Translations under genes and position numbers: made by a program | NCBI GenBank assembly: GCA_046349085.1 | Contig: JAXMDA010000005.1 | Coordinates: forward strand, 186,001 to 250,000 | DNA length: 64,000 nucleotides | Direction of reading: 5' to 3' | DNA from: JAJXWB01 sp046349085 | Lineage (GTDB): Bacteria; Pseudomonadota; Alphaproteobacteria; Rhizobiales; Beijerinckiaceae | Shown: in pieces, positions 16,220 to 24,515 of the stretch | Layout: the number at the start of each line of letters is the position of its first letter | How positions within the stretch are numbered: position 1 is the stretch's first letter | Notes under the pieces: generated by a model | What the model saw: the letters and a program-made list of their open reading frames with translations, nothing else | What the model was told of the DNA's origin: nothing | Databases searched by the model: none

Positions 16220-17473
16220 TCAGGCCTTGTCGAGGCCGTAGAGCGAGTGGAGCGTGCGCACCGCAAGCTCGGTATAGGCGGCGTCGATCAGCACCGAGAA
16301 CTTGATCTCGGACGTGGTGATCGCCCTGATATTGATGCCTTTTTCGGACAGGGCCCGGAAGGCGCGGGCGGCGACGCCCGCATGGCTGCGCATGCCGATG
16401 CCGATGGCCGACACTTTCACGACGTCGGTCGCCCCGGCGATGGAGGCGAAGCCGACGGCGTCCTTCGACTTCTCCAGCACGGCGCGGGCGCGCTCGTAGT
16501 CGGCGGCCGGCACGGTGAAGGTGATGTCGGTGGTCGCCTGGTCGTCCGAGACGACCTGGATGATCATGTCGACATTGATGTTGGCGTCGGCCAGCGGCAC
16601 GAAGATCGCCGCCGCCACGCCCGGCTTGTCGGCCACGCGCCGCAGGGTGATCTGCGCCTCGTCGCGGGAAAAGGCGATGCCGGTGACAACCTGGGCTTCC
16701 ATAATGTCCTCCTCGGCGCAGATCAGCGTGCCGGACTGGGGATTGGCGGGATCGTCGAAGGAGGAGCGCACATAGGTCGGCACCTTGTGCACCATCGCGA
16801 CCTCGACGGATCGAACTTGCAGGACCTTCGCGCCGAGCGAGGCCATTTCCAGCATTTCCTCGAAGGCGACCTTGTCGAGCCGCTTCGCCTTGGGAACGAT
16901 GCGCGGGTCGGTCGTGTAGACGCCGTCGACATCGGTGTAGATGTCGCAGCGCGCCGCCCCGATGGCGGCGGCCAGCGCCACGGCGCTGGTGTCGGAGCCG
17001 CCGCGGCCGAGGGTGGCGATGCGGCCGGTGGGCTTGTGCATGCCCTGGAAGCCGGCGACCACGGCGACTTCCTGACGTTGCGTGAAATGCTCGATGATCT
17101 TCGAGCCGTCTATGCCCTCGATGCGCGCCGAGCCGTGGGCGCCGTCGGTCAGGATCGGGATCTGCCAGCCCTGCCAGGAGCGGGCCTGGATGCCCATGTC
17201 CTGCAGGACGATGGCGAGAAGCCCGGAGGTCACCTGTTCGCCGGACGCGACGACGGCGTCGTATTCGCGCGCGTCGTGGAGAGCCGCGGCCTCCCTGCAC
17301 CAGGCGACGAGTTCGTTGGTCTTGCCCGACATGGCCGAGACGACGACGGCGACGTCGAAGCCGGCGTCGACCTCGCGCTTGACGTGGCGGGCGACGTTGC
17401 GGATGCGCTCGACATTGGCGACGGAGGTGCCGCCGAACTTCATGACGAGACGGGGTTTGGCCTGACCGGACAT
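16220..17473 (-). CDS. lysC: Aspartate kinase
   Basis: A 417-residue enzyme that phosphorylates aspartate, the first step of the lysine/DAP, threonine and methionine pathway. The kinase domain starts with VMKFGGTSVANVERI (about residues 10-24) and includes FQGM and GRGGSDTSAVALAA. Two C-terminal ACT domains (about 270-400) provide feedback inhibition. ATG 17473 has GGAG five bases upstream. dapF further along the window uses a product of the same pathway. A promoter-like pair lies 80-107 bases upstream. Confidence 0.96.
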   Translation of the reverse strand: MSGQAKPRLVMKFGGTSVANVERIRNVARHVKREVDAGFDVAVVVSAMSGKTNELVAWCREAAALHDAREYDAVVASGEQVTSGLLAIVLQDMGIQARSWQGWQIPILTDGAHGSARIEGIDGSKIIEHFTQRQEVAVVAGFQGMHKPTGRIATLGRGGSDTSAVALAAAIGAARCDIYTDVDGVYTTDPRIVPKAKRLDKVAFEEMLEMASLGAKVLQVRSVEVAMVHKVPTYVRSSFDDPANPQSGTLICAEEDIMEAQVVTGIAFSRDEAQITLRRVADKPGVAAAIFVPLADANINVDMIIQVVSDDQATTDITFTVPAADYERARAVLEKSKDAVGFASIAGATDVVKVSAIGIGMRSHAGVAARAFRALSEKGINIRAITTSEIKFSVLIDAAYTELAVRTLHSLYGLDKA

Positions 17474-17552
17474 GATGCTCCGAGGGTTGTTCCAACCTTG
17501 CGAAGCGTCGGCGCGGCGCATCGCCGCTCGCGCCCTGTCCGAAGGCGGCGTA

Positions 17553-17580
17553 TACATACGGGCTCTCCGGCGCCTGTCAA
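17553..17580 (-). promoter_or_regulatory. Candidate lysC promoter
   Basis: On the minus strand a perfect TTGACA (17575-17580) is followed after 16 bases by TATGTA (17553-17558). It lies in the 144-base gap between the divergent lysC and ubiG genes. The -10 match is partial. Confidence 0.5.
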
Positions 17581-17617
17581 TCGCGCAGACCGCCTCAGGA
17601 ATGCTCGAGGTAAACCC

Positions 17618-18511
17618 GTGACGAAAGCCGCCAGAACGTCCGACGCGCGCGAGAAGGCGGCGCGCAGCGCCAGCGTCGATCCGGAGGATGTCGCGCGCTT
17701 CGACGCGCTCGGCGAGGAATGGTGGGATCTCTGGGGGCCGATGCGCGCCCTGCACAAGCTCAACCCGACGCGGGTGGACTATGTGCGCGACATTCTCCTC
17801 GCGGAGATGAAGCCCACGAGCCCTCATCCTGAGGAGCCGCGCAGCGGCGTCTCGAAGGATGGCCGGGTCTCGGGTCTTCGGCCATCCTTCGAGACGCGGG
17901 CTGCGCCCGCTCCTCAGGATGAGGATTCGGGCAAGCATGGCGGGCCGTTGGCGGGCCTCGCCATCCTCGACATCGGCTGCGGCGGCGGCATCCTGTCGGA
18001 GCCGCTGGCCCGGCTCGGCGCGCGCATGACGTCGATCGATCCCGCGCCGACCAATATCGAGGTCGCGCGCGCCCATGCGGCAAAATCGGGGCTCGACATC
18101 GACTATCGCGAGACGACGGCCGAGGAACTGGCCGCGACGGGGGCGCAATTCGACGCCGTGCTGATCATGGAAGTGGTCGAGCACGTCAACGACCGCGCCG
18201 GCTTCATCGCCACCGCCGCCAGCCTCGTGCGGCCGGGCGGCTTCCTGTTCGCCGCCACCCTCAACCGGACGATGAAATCCTACGCGCTCGCCATCGTCGG
18301 CGCCGAATACATCCTGCGCTGGGTCAAACCCGGCACGCACAACTGGGATCAGTTCGTCACGCCGCAGGAGCTGGCGGCCGATCTTCGCGCGGCGGGGCTG
18401 GAAATCTTCGACCGCACGGGCGTTGTCTACAATCCGATCTTCGGCGAGTGGCGGACGTCGGAGGATTGCGGCGTCAACTACATGATGGCGGCGCAGAAGC
18501 CGGCGGGGTGA
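17618..18511 (+). CDS. ubiG: Ubiquinone biosynthesis O-methyltransferase, with an internal repeat-encoded insert
   Basis: A 297-residue SAM-dependent enzyme doing both O-methylations in ubiquinone synthesis. The N-terminus (FDALGEEWWDLWGPMRALHKLNP broken over about residues 29-51) and motif I (ILDIGCGGGILSEPL) are typical, as is the C-terminal VVYNPIFGEWRTSEDCGVNYM stretch. UbiG is normally about 240-255 residues. The extra 40-odd residues (about 65-107) are encoded exactly by a palindromic repeat at 17822-17924 and sit just before motif I. The frame stays open across it. The GTG start has GAGG seven bases upstream. It diverges from lysC. Confidence 0.93.
   Translation: MTKAARTSDAREKAARSASVDPEDVARFDALGEEWWDLWGPMRALHKLNPTRVDYVRDILLAEMKPTSPHPEEPRSGVSKDGRVSGLRPSFETRAAPAPQDEDSGKHGGPLAGLAILDIGCGGGILSEPLARLGARMTSIDPAPTNIEVARAHAAKSGLDIDYRETTAEELAATGAQFDAVLIMEVVEHVNDRAGFIATAASLVRPGGFLFAATLNRTMKSYALAIVGAEYILRWVKPGTHNWDQFVTPQELAADLRAAGLEIFDRTGVVYNPIFGEWRTSEDCGVNYMMAAQKPAG
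17822..17924. repeat. Nested palindromic repeat, family B, in frame inside ubiG
   Basis: The outer arms are perfect 16-mers (17822-17837 CCTCATCCTGAGGAGC and 17909-17924 its reverse complement). The inner arms are also perfect 16-mers (17849-17864 GTCTCGAAGGATGGCC and 17880-17895). Related copies lie at about 46581-46637 and 63845-63945 outside genes. It carries no reading frame of its own and fits a MITE-like or REP-like mobile palindrome. Confidence 0.92.
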
Positions 18512-18517
18512 GACGGC

Positions 18518-19198
18518 TCACTCCGCCGCCGCGCCCGTATGCGCCCTGACGAAGCTGTCCTTTCGGGCGGTCGTCCGCGCCACGATCAGTTCCGCGATTT
18601 CCGCGCCCGCGCGCTCCGGCGTTCCCGCATCGAAGGGCGGCGCGGGAGCGTATTCGACCGAGAGCTGGATCGCCTTCGCGATCCGTTCCCCGGCTATGTC
18701 GGCCATGACCGTCAACGCGAAGTCGATGCCGGCCGTCACGCCGCCGCCGGTGACGACATTGCCGTCGCGCACGACACGTTCGGCGACGGGGATCGCGCCG
18801 AACGTCGGCAGAAGGTCGCGCCATGCCCAGTGGCAGGCGGCGCGCTTGCCCCTCAGCAGGCCGGCGGCGCCGAGGATGAGCGAACCGTTGCAGACGGACG
18901 TGATGTAGCGCGCGCCTGCCGCCAGGCGTCTCACCTCCGCCAGAAAGGCGGCGTCGAGCGAAGCCGCCTCGACGCCGGGGCCGCCAGGCACGCAGATCAG
19001 ATCGCAGGCTTCGACCTCCGCCAGCCGGCGGGTCGCGCCGAATTCGAGGCCGGTATCGCTGACGACCGTCCCGCCGTCGCGGGAGGCGACAATCGCCTCG
19101 GCGCCCGGCAGCCGGGTCAGGACCTCGAAAGGCCCGGTGAAATCGAGCTGCGTCAGGCGCGGGTAGATGGCGAAAACGCTTCGGAACGGCTGGGTCAT
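18518..19198 (-). CDS. DJ-1/PfpI family protein (isonitrile hydratase-like)
   Basis: A 226-residue protein of the DJ-1/PfpI superfamily. The nucleophile elbow TSVCNGSLILGAAGLL places the reactive cysteine at about residue 103. The N-terminal FAIYPRLTQLDFTGPFEVL and the VVTGGGVTAGIDFAL segment are shared with isonitrile hydratase (InhA) and with the regulatory domains of GlxA proteins. The actual substrate is unknown. It is divergent from a GlxA-type regulator 78 bases away that carries a paralogous domain, so that regulator probably controls it (inference). Confidence 0.85.
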   Translation of the reverse strand: MTQPFRSVFAIYPRLTQLDFTGPFEVLTRLPGAEAIVASRDGGTVVSDTGLEFGATRRLAEVEACDLICVPGGPGVEAASLDAAFLAEVRRLAAGARYITSVCNGSLILGAAGLLRGKRAACHWAWRDLLPTFGAIPVAERVVRDGNVVTGGGVTAGIDFALTVMADIAGERIAKAIQLSVEYAPAPPFDAGTPERAGAEIAELIVARTTARKDSFVRAHTGAAAE

Positions 19199-19275
19199 GG
19201 CGGGCTCCGTTTGACGGGGGCAATGTGGACCGGCTACCGTCTGTCTTGAATGACCATTTTCCCTCGTTTCATGCC

Positions 19276-20253
19276 ATGCTGATGCGCGAGATCGCCTTTC
19301 TCGTTTTCGAGGATTTTCAAATCCTCGACGCGAGCGGCCCGTTGGCGGCCTTCGAGATCGCGGCGCGATACAGGCCGGGCGCCTACCGGTTGCGGGTCGT
19401 CGCGGCGGAGGGCGGCGCCGTGCGCGCCTCCTGCGGGCTTTGCGTCGTCGCCGAGCCCTTCGCCGCCGCGGAACGCTGCGACACGCTGATTATCGCCGGC
19501 GGCGAGGGCACGCGCCGGCCCGCGACCGACGCCGCGACGCTCGATTTCATCCGCGCGACCGCAGCGCGGGCGCGGCGGACGACGAGCGTCTGCTCCGGCG
19601 CCTATCTGCTGGCGCTCGCCGGCGTGCTCGACGGGCGGCGCGCGACGACGCACTGGAACCGCTCCGGCGATTTCCGGCGGCGATTTCCGAACGTGCGGCT
19701 CGAGCCCGATCGCATCTATGTGCGCGACGGCAATGTCTGGACGTCGGCCGGGATTACGGCGGGCATCGATCTCGCGCTGGCGCTGATCGCCGACGACCTC
19801 GGCGAAGAACTTGCGCATGATGTGGCTCGGCAGCTCGTCGTCTATGTCCGGCGCACGGGCGGCCAGTCGCAATTCTCGGCATTGCTCGACATGGAACACG
19901 CCTCGGACAAGTTCGCGCCTCTGCTGCTCTGGGCGGCGGAGCGGCTGGACCAAAGGCTGTCGGTGGAAGACCTTGCCGAGCGGGCGGCCATGAGCCCACG
20001 CAATTTTTCGCGCGCCTTCCAGCGCGAAACGGGGGTCACGCCCGCCAAGGCGATCGAGCGCTTGCGGCTCGATCGCGCGCGGGCCGATCTCGAAGACGGC
20101 GGACTGTCGGTGGAGCGGATCGCGCTGGCGAGCGGCTTCGGCGATCCCGAGCGGATGCGCCGCGCCTTCCTGCGCGTCTACGGACGACCGCCGCAGGATT
20201 TCCGCAGAAAGGCCCTCAGTTCCGCTCGTCCGGCGATGGCGGGATCGGCATGA
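19276..20253 (+). CDS. GlxA-family AraC-type transcriptional regulator
   Basis: A 325-residue regulator with an N-terminal DJ-1/PfpI-like domain (about residues 1-200), which retains the Cys106-containing TSVCSGAYLLALAG elbow, and a C-terminal AraC helix-turn-helix domain (about 225-320, ending RRAFLRVYGRPPQDFRR). Such proteins usually activate nearby catabolic genes after binding a small ligand. ATG 19276 was chosen because REIAFLVFEDFQILDASGPL matches the conserved domain start; a GTG at 19225 is possible. Its last 38 bases overlap the convergent DUF1178 gene. Confidence 0.9.
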   Translation: MLMREIAFLVFEDFQILDASGPLAAFEIAARYRPGAYRLRVVAAEGGAVRASCGLCVVAEPFAAAERCDTLIIAGGEGTRRPATDAATLDFIRATAARARRTTSVCSGAYLLALAGVLDGRRATTHWNRSGDFRRRFPNVRLEPDRIYVRDGNVWTSAGITAGIDLALALIADDLGEELAHDVARQLVVYVRRTGGQSQFSALLDMEHASDKFAPLLLWAAERLDQRLSVEDLAERAAMSPRNFSRAFQRETGVTPAKAIERLRLDRARADLEDGGLSVERIALASGFGDPERMRRAFLRVYGRPPQDFRRKALSSARPAMAGSA

Positions 20254-20680
20254 TCTCGACGCCGTCGTCGATCAGCGCGCGCGCTTCGTCCCAGCTCGCC
20301 TGACCGCGGATCGGCCGGGCCTCGGCCTCGCCGTCGTGAATTTTTCGCGCCTCTTCCGGGAACGCGGAGCCGACGTCGGTCGTCGCCTCCATGATCTTTT
20401 CGCGCAGGGCGCGGACCATGGCGCGCACTTCCGCCATTTTGGAATCGACCAGCGCCATCTCCTGCGCCGGTTGCGCGGTCGGCGCCGGGGCGGGCGACGA
20501 CGCCTCGTCGCGGTCGCGGCGCGCGACGTTGGGCGCCATGATCGCCTTCTCCACGCGCGGCGAATTGCAGTACGGGCAGGTCACGAAACCGCGGCGCGCC
20601 TGTTCGTCATAGGCGCCGGCGCTGGCGAACCAGCTTTCGAATTCGTGGGCCTCGTCGCAGACGAGCGCGTAGCGGATCAT
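20216..20680 (-). CDS. DUF1178 family protein
   Basis: A 154-residue soluble protein. It starts MIRYALVCDEAHEFESWF, the DUF1178 hallmark, with a zinc-ribbon-like CPYC at about residues 35-38, a Pro/Ala linker and a conserved C-terminal part (VRALREKIMEATTDVGSAFP and EEARKIHDGEAE). The function is unknown. It lies three bases downstream of grxC on the same strand, the pairing usual in Hyphomicrobiales (comF, grxC, DUF1178). Its 3' end overlaps the glxA-like gene by 38 bases on the other strand. Confidence 0.9.
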   Translation of the reverse strand: MIRYALVCDEAHEFESWFASAGAYDEQARRGFVTCPYCNSPRVEKAIMAPNVARRDRDEASSPAPAPTAQPAQEMALVDSKMAEVRAMVRALREKIMEATTDVGSAFPEEARKIHDGEAEARPIRGQASWDEARALIDDGVEIMPIPPSPDERN

Positions 20681-20683
20681 CGG

Positions 20684-20941
20684 TCAGCCCGCCAAAAGGC
20701 CGTCAAGCCTGCCGTCGGATTCCAGGTCGTAGAGATCGTCGCAGCCGCCGACATGGGTCGCGCCGATGAAGATTTGCGGCACGGTGGTGCGGCCGCCCGC
20801 GCGCTCGGACATGGCGGCGCGGCCCGCCCGGTCGCCGTCGACCGAAATTTCCTCGAATTCCGCGCCTTTCTGGCGCAGCAGATCCTTGGCGGCGGCGCAG
20901 TAGGGGCAGGTCGAGGTGGTGTAGATCGTGACTGGCTGCAT
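20684..20941 (-). CDS. grxC: Glutaredoxin 3
   Basis: An 85-residue thiol-disulfide oxidoreductase that reduces protein disulfides and glutathione mixed disulfides. The dithiol active site is STCPYCAAAKDLL (Cys12, Cys15), followed by the cis-proline region TTVPQIFIG and the glutathione-binding HVGGCDDLYDLE. Length is standard for GrxC. It is transcribed between comF (35 bases upstream) and DUF1178 (three bases downstream). Confidence 0.96.
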   Translation of the reverse strand: MQPVTIYTTSTCPYCAAAKDLLRQKGAEFEEISVDGDRAGRAAMSERAGGRTTVPQIFIGATHVGGCDDLYDLESDGRLDGLLAG

Positions 20942-20976
20942 GGGGCGTCCCTTGATGGGGCCGCTTATATGGGAAA

Positions 20977-21756
20977 TCAGCCCCCTGTCACAACCCGGGC
21001 GAAGGTCAGCGCGTCCACGCGCTTTGCGCCTGCGCGCAAGAGGACGCGGGCCGCCGCATTGGCGGTCGCGCCCGAGGTCATGACGTCGTCGACGAGGACG
21101 ATTTTCCTGTCGAGCACGGCGAGCTTGCCGGCCTCGCCGACCCGGAAGGCGCCCTGCAGGTTGGTCGCGCGCTGCGCCCGCGACAGCCCGACCTGCGGCG
21201 GCGTCGCCTTGACGCGCTCGAGCGCGCGCATGGCCGCCGGCACGCCTGTCTGGCGAGAAATGGCCTCGCACAGAAGCGCGGCCTGGTTGTGCTTGCGGCC
21301 AAGCAGGCGCAGCCGGTGCATGGGCACGGGCGCGAGCAGGTCGGCGTCGTCGAGGAGTTCGGCGCCGGCGCGCGCCATCCAGCGGCCGACGGGCCGCGCG
21401 ATCTCCAGCCGGTCGTAATATTTCAGGCGGTGCACGATGAGGCGGGCCGGCCCGTCGTCGAACCGCACCACGGAACGGGCGCGCGCGAAAACCGGGGGAT
21501 TGGCGATCGCCTCGGGCGAAAGCAGGCCGGGCTGGCCGAGATCGACGTCGAAAGGGGTTCCCAGGCGCTCGCAGAAGGGCTTCTCGATGAAGCGCATTTT
21601 CGTCCAGCAGTCCGGGCAGAGGCCGAAATGGCTTTCGGTCGCGCGCCGACAGGCGATGCAGACCGGAGGATAGATCGTGTCGAGCGCGCGGCTCCCGACG
21701 CGGCGAGCGATGGCCGCAATCGGCGCGAGGGTCGGGCGAAGCCGGTCGGCGAACAT
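20977..21756 (-). CDS. comF: ComF family phosphoribosyltransferase-like protein
   Basis: A 259-residue protein with an N-terminal double zinc-finger region (CIAC at Cys33/36 and CPDC at Cys47/50), a central segment, and a C-terminal type I phosphoribosyltransferase fold with the PRPP loop VLVDDVMTSGATANAA (about residues 205-220). Homologues are linked to DNA uptake in competent bacteria, but in most Alphaproteobacteria the role is undefined. It heads the comF-grxC-DUF1178 set. Confidence 0.9.
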   Translation of the reverse strand: MFADRLRPTLAPIAAIARRVGSRALDTIYPPVCIACRRATESHFGLCPDCWTKMRFIEKPFCERLGTPFDVDLGQPGLLSPEAIANPPVFARARSVVRFDDGPARLIVHRLKYYDRLEIARPVGRWMARAGAELLDDADLLAPVPMHRLRLLGRKHNQAALLCEAISRQTGVPAAMRALERVKATPPQVGLSRAQRATNLQGAFRVGEAGKLAVLDRKIVLVDDVMTSGATANAAARVLLRAGAKRVDALTFARVVTGG

Positions 21757-21845
21757 CGGGCAAGCCTATGCGCTCGCTGAATGCGGCGGCAAGCCTTCGA
21801 CATCGTTAATGACGCGTTAATGGGGTCGCGCTAGGTTTCGCGCCC

Positions 21846-23024
21846 ATGAGAGCTGCGCCCGTCCTCCTCGCCCTCGCTGCGCTGGCCGCCGCCACGCCGG
21901 CCGCCGCCGATTTCTCCTCCTGCGTCGCGGGATTGCGCGCCCAGGCGGCGTCCCAGGGCATTTCCGGCGAGACCTTCGACGCCGCCTTCAAGGGCGTGAC
22001 GGCAGAGCCGAAGGTCATCGAGCTGATGAACAACCAGCCGGAGTTCAAGACTCCGATCTGGGACTATCTCGCCGCGCTGACCGACGACGAGAAGGTGGCC
22101 GACGGCAAGGCCGCGATGCGCCAGTACGCAAATGCGCTCGCCTCGGCCGAGAGCCGCTACGGCGTGGACCGCTACGCCATCGCGGCGGTGTGGGGGGTGG
22201 AATCGGATTTCGGCAAGGCGGGCAAGAAATTCTACCTGCCGCAGGCGCTCTCCACGCTGGTGTGCATGGCCGACCGGCGGCAGGCCTATTTTCGCGGCGA
22301 GCTGATGTCGACGCTGAAGATTTTGCAGCGCGGGGACCTGGAGGCGGCCGATCTCTGGGGCTCGTGGGCCGGCGCCTTCGGCCATACGCAATTCATGCCC
22401 TCGACCTATCTGCGGCTCGGCGTCGACGGCGACGGCGACGGGCGCAGCGATCTCGTCAATTCCGTGCCGGACGCGCTGCACTCGACAGCGAACTACCTGC
22501 GCAAGTCGGGTTGGGCGACGGGCGCGGGCTGGGGCTACGAGGTGGAAGTCCCCTCGGGCTATTCCGGGCCTTCGGGCCGCACGAGCAAACATCCCGTGTC
22601 GTTCTGGGAAGGACACGGCGTCCGCAAGGTCGGCGGCGGGGGGCTGTCGGGCGCGGGCGCGGCGGGGCTGCTCCTGCCCGCCGGCAAGGGCGGGCCGGGC
22701 TTCCTGGTGTTCAAGAATTACGACGCCGCCTATTCCTACAACGGCTCCGACGCCTATGCGCTGGCGATCTCGATCCTGACCGACAAGCTGAAGGGGAAGC
22801 CGGGCGTACAGGGCCAATGGCCGACCGACGATCTCGGCCTGTCGCGCAACGAGCGGCGCGAATTGCAGCGCCTGCTCACGGCGCGCGGCTACGACGTCGG
22901 CGAGCCGGACGGCGCGGTCGGCGCCAAGACCCGGTCCGCGATCATGCAGATCGAGGCGCAGCTCGGCATGCCGCAGCGCGGACGGCCGGGCATGAAAGTG
23001 CTCAACGCCCTGCGCGCGCGCTAG
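21846..23024 (+). CDS. Lytic murein transglycosylase (MltB family) with peptidoglycan-binding domain
   Basis: A 392-residue periplasmic enzyme that cleaves the MurNAc-GlcNAc bond of peptidoglycan to form 1,6-anhydro products. It has a signal peptide (about residues 1-21), the catalytic glutamate in AVWGVESDFGKAG (Glu119), the family segments GSWAGAFGHTQFMPSTYL and DLVNSVPDALHSTANYL, and a C-terminal PG_binding_1 domain (about residues 325-392). No lipobox is present, so it is probably soluble. It is transcribed alone, 89 bases from the divergent comF. Confidence 0.93.
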   Translation: MRAAPVLLALAALAAATPAAADFSSCVAGLRAQAASQGISGETFDAAFKGVTAEPKVIELMNNQPEFKTPIWDYLAALTDDEKVADGKAAMRQYANALASAESRYGVDRYAIAAVWGVESDFGKAGKKFYLPQALSTLVCMADRRQAYFRGELMSTLKILQRGDLEAADLWGSWAGAFGHTQFMPSTYLRLGVDGDGDGRSDLVNSVPDALHSTANYLRKSGWATGAGWGYEVEVPSGYSGPSGRTSKHPVSFWEGHGVRKVGGGGLSGAGAAGLLLPAGKGGPGFLVFKNYDAAYSYNGSDAYALAISILTDKLKGKPGVQGQWPTDDLGLSRNERRELQRLLTARGYDVGEPDGAVGAKTRSAIMQIEAQLGMPQRGRPGMKVLNALRAR

Positions 23025-23101
23025 ATCGGCGCGGATTCAAAGGCCGGCGCCCGCGCTCCGCGGGCCGCGATCTGGAGCTTCGCCCTGCGCCGGGGGCGCG
23101 G

Positions 23102-23119
23102 ATTCACCGTTTTGTGAAT
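23102..23119. promoter_or_regulatory. Operator-like palindrome upstream of the DUF1223 gene
   Basis: ATTCAC (23102-23107) and GTGAAT (23114-23119) form a perfect inverted repeat with a six-base spacer, 51 bases before the next start codon. The layout fits a dimeric repressor site; no regulator is identified. Confidence 0.35.
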
Positions 23120-23169
23120 GGTTCGTGCGCGGCGAGGGGCGTAACCCTGTCGCCGACACGGGAAAATTG

Positions 23170-23880
23170 ATGCGCTCCCCCAAGATCGCCTTCCTCGCCG
23201 CCTTGCTGTCCGCCTCCGCTGCGTCCGCGATGGACCGGCCGCGTGGCGTCGTGGAACTGTTCACGAGCCAGGGCTGCTCGTCCTGCCCGCCCGCGGACCG
23301 GATCATCGGGGAACTTGCGCGCGACCCCTCGCTCGTCGTGCTGTCGCTGCCGGTAGATTATTGGGACTACATCGGCTGGAAGGACACGCTGGCCTCGCCG
23401 CAGTGCACCGCGCGGCAGAAAGGCTATGCGACGGCGCGCGGCGACAGCCAGGTCTATACGCCGCAGGCGGTGATCGACGGGCTGACCCATGTCGTCGCCG
23501 CCGACCGCGACGCGCTCCTCAGGAACATCGCCGAGGACCGATCGGTGAAAGGCGCGCTGACCGTCGATGTCGCGGCGAAGGTGGCCGACGGCAAGGCGAC
23601 GGTCGATGTCGGCGCCGGCGCAGGAAATGCCGCGACCGTCTGGCTGATGGAGGTCGAGCCTGCCGCGACCGTCGCGATCGGACGCGGCGAAAACGCCGGA
23701 CGCACGCTCACCTACACGAATGTCGTGCGCAAGATAACGGCGCTCGGGTCCTATTCCGGCGCGCCCGCGCGTTTCGAGACGCAGGCGCAAGCCAGGCCCG
23801 ATGCGCGCTATGTGGCGCTGGTGCAGGCCGGCGCGGCGGAGCGGCCGGGCGCCATCCTCGGCGCCGCCATGACGCGCTGA
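23170..23880 (+). CDS. DUF1223 family exported thioredoxin-fold protein
   Basis: A 236-residue protein with a signal peptide (about residues 1-20). The mature chain opens with GVVELFTSQGCSSCPPADRII, in which Cys36 and Cys39 form a CxxC at the position of a thioredoxin active site, followed by YWDYIGWKDTLASP and YTPQAVIDG, all conserved in DUF1223. It is probably a periplasmic redox-related protein; activity is not established. ATG 23170 is preceded by CGGGA. It converges with the TPM gene ten bases downstream. Confidence 0.88.
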   Translation: MRSPKIAFLAALLSASAASAMDRPRGVVELFTSQGCSSCPPADRIIGELARDPSLVVLSLPVDYWDYIGWKDTLASPQCTARQKGYATARGDSQVYTPQAVIDGLTHVVAADRDALLRNIAEDRSVKGALTVDVAAKVADGKATVDVGAGAGNAATVWLMEVEPAATVAIGRGENAGRTLTYTNVVRKITALGSYSGAPARFETQAQARPDARYVALVQAGAAERPGAILGAAMTR

Positions 23881-23890
23881 GCGCGCGTCT

Positions 23891-24514
23891 TCACAGCACG
23901 TAAATCCGGTCCGGCAGCGCGTGGCCCGCCCCGTCGGCAGGCGCGATCTCGGCCATGACCGCGCCGCAGCGTTCGATCGCCGCGACGAAGCCGTCCGCCA
24001 CGCGGCCCAGCGCGATATGCGCAGTCAGCGCAGTCACCGTCTCGCGCCAGACGGCATGGTCGACCCGCGCGGCTATGCCGTCGTCGGCGACGACATGGGC
24101 GTAATGTTCGGCGAGCGAGACGAAGATCATCACGCCCATGCGGTTGCCGGTCTGGGCGATCCCGCGTGCGAAAAACTGCTCCATGCCGGCGCGGTGCGCG
24201 CGCGTGCGCTTGATGGCGCGCGGCACGAGCGCCAGGCGCAGAGGCCCCCACATGAGCAGGAGGCCGACTGCGACGAAGATCGCGACCTGCACGGCGAGAA
24301 TGCGGACGACGCTGAGCTGCGTGGCGGCGACCAGCGCCCAGGGCGACAGAAGCGCGACGAAGGAAGCCCAGAGCAGCGGCGCGTAGGAATAGGACGAGGA
24401 GGCGCGCATCAGCACGCAGACGATGTCGCCCGCCGTCTTCTGCTCCGCCGCGTGGATGGCGGCGGCGATGCGGGCGCGGTCTGCTTCTGAAATGGGCGTC
24501 TGGTCCGCGATCAT
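23891..24514 (-). CDS. TPM-domain membrane protein
   Basis: A 207-residue protein with an N-terminal helical segment (ISEADRARIAAAIHAAEQKT), two central hydrophobic segments (about residues 40-85) and a C-terminal soluble part containing FFARGIAQTGNRMGVMIFVS and AEHYAHVVADDGIA, typical of the C-terminal TPM-related (TPM_phosphatase) family. It follows the larger TPM gene with a single base between stop and start, so the two are translationally coupled. The role is not known; TPM domains have been linked to photosystem II repair in plants and to acid phosphatase activity. Confidence 0.82.
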   Translation of the reverse strand: MIADQTPISEADRARIAAAIHAAEQKTAGDIVCVLMRASSSYSYAPLLWASFVALLSPWALVAATQLSVVRILAVQVAIFVAVGLLLMWGPLRLALVPRAIKRTRAHRAGMEQFFARGIAQTGNRMGVMIFVSLAEHYAHVVADDGIAARVDHAVWRETVTALTAHIALGRVADGFVAAIERCGAVMAEIAPADGAGHALPDRIYVL

Positions 24515-24515
24515 G

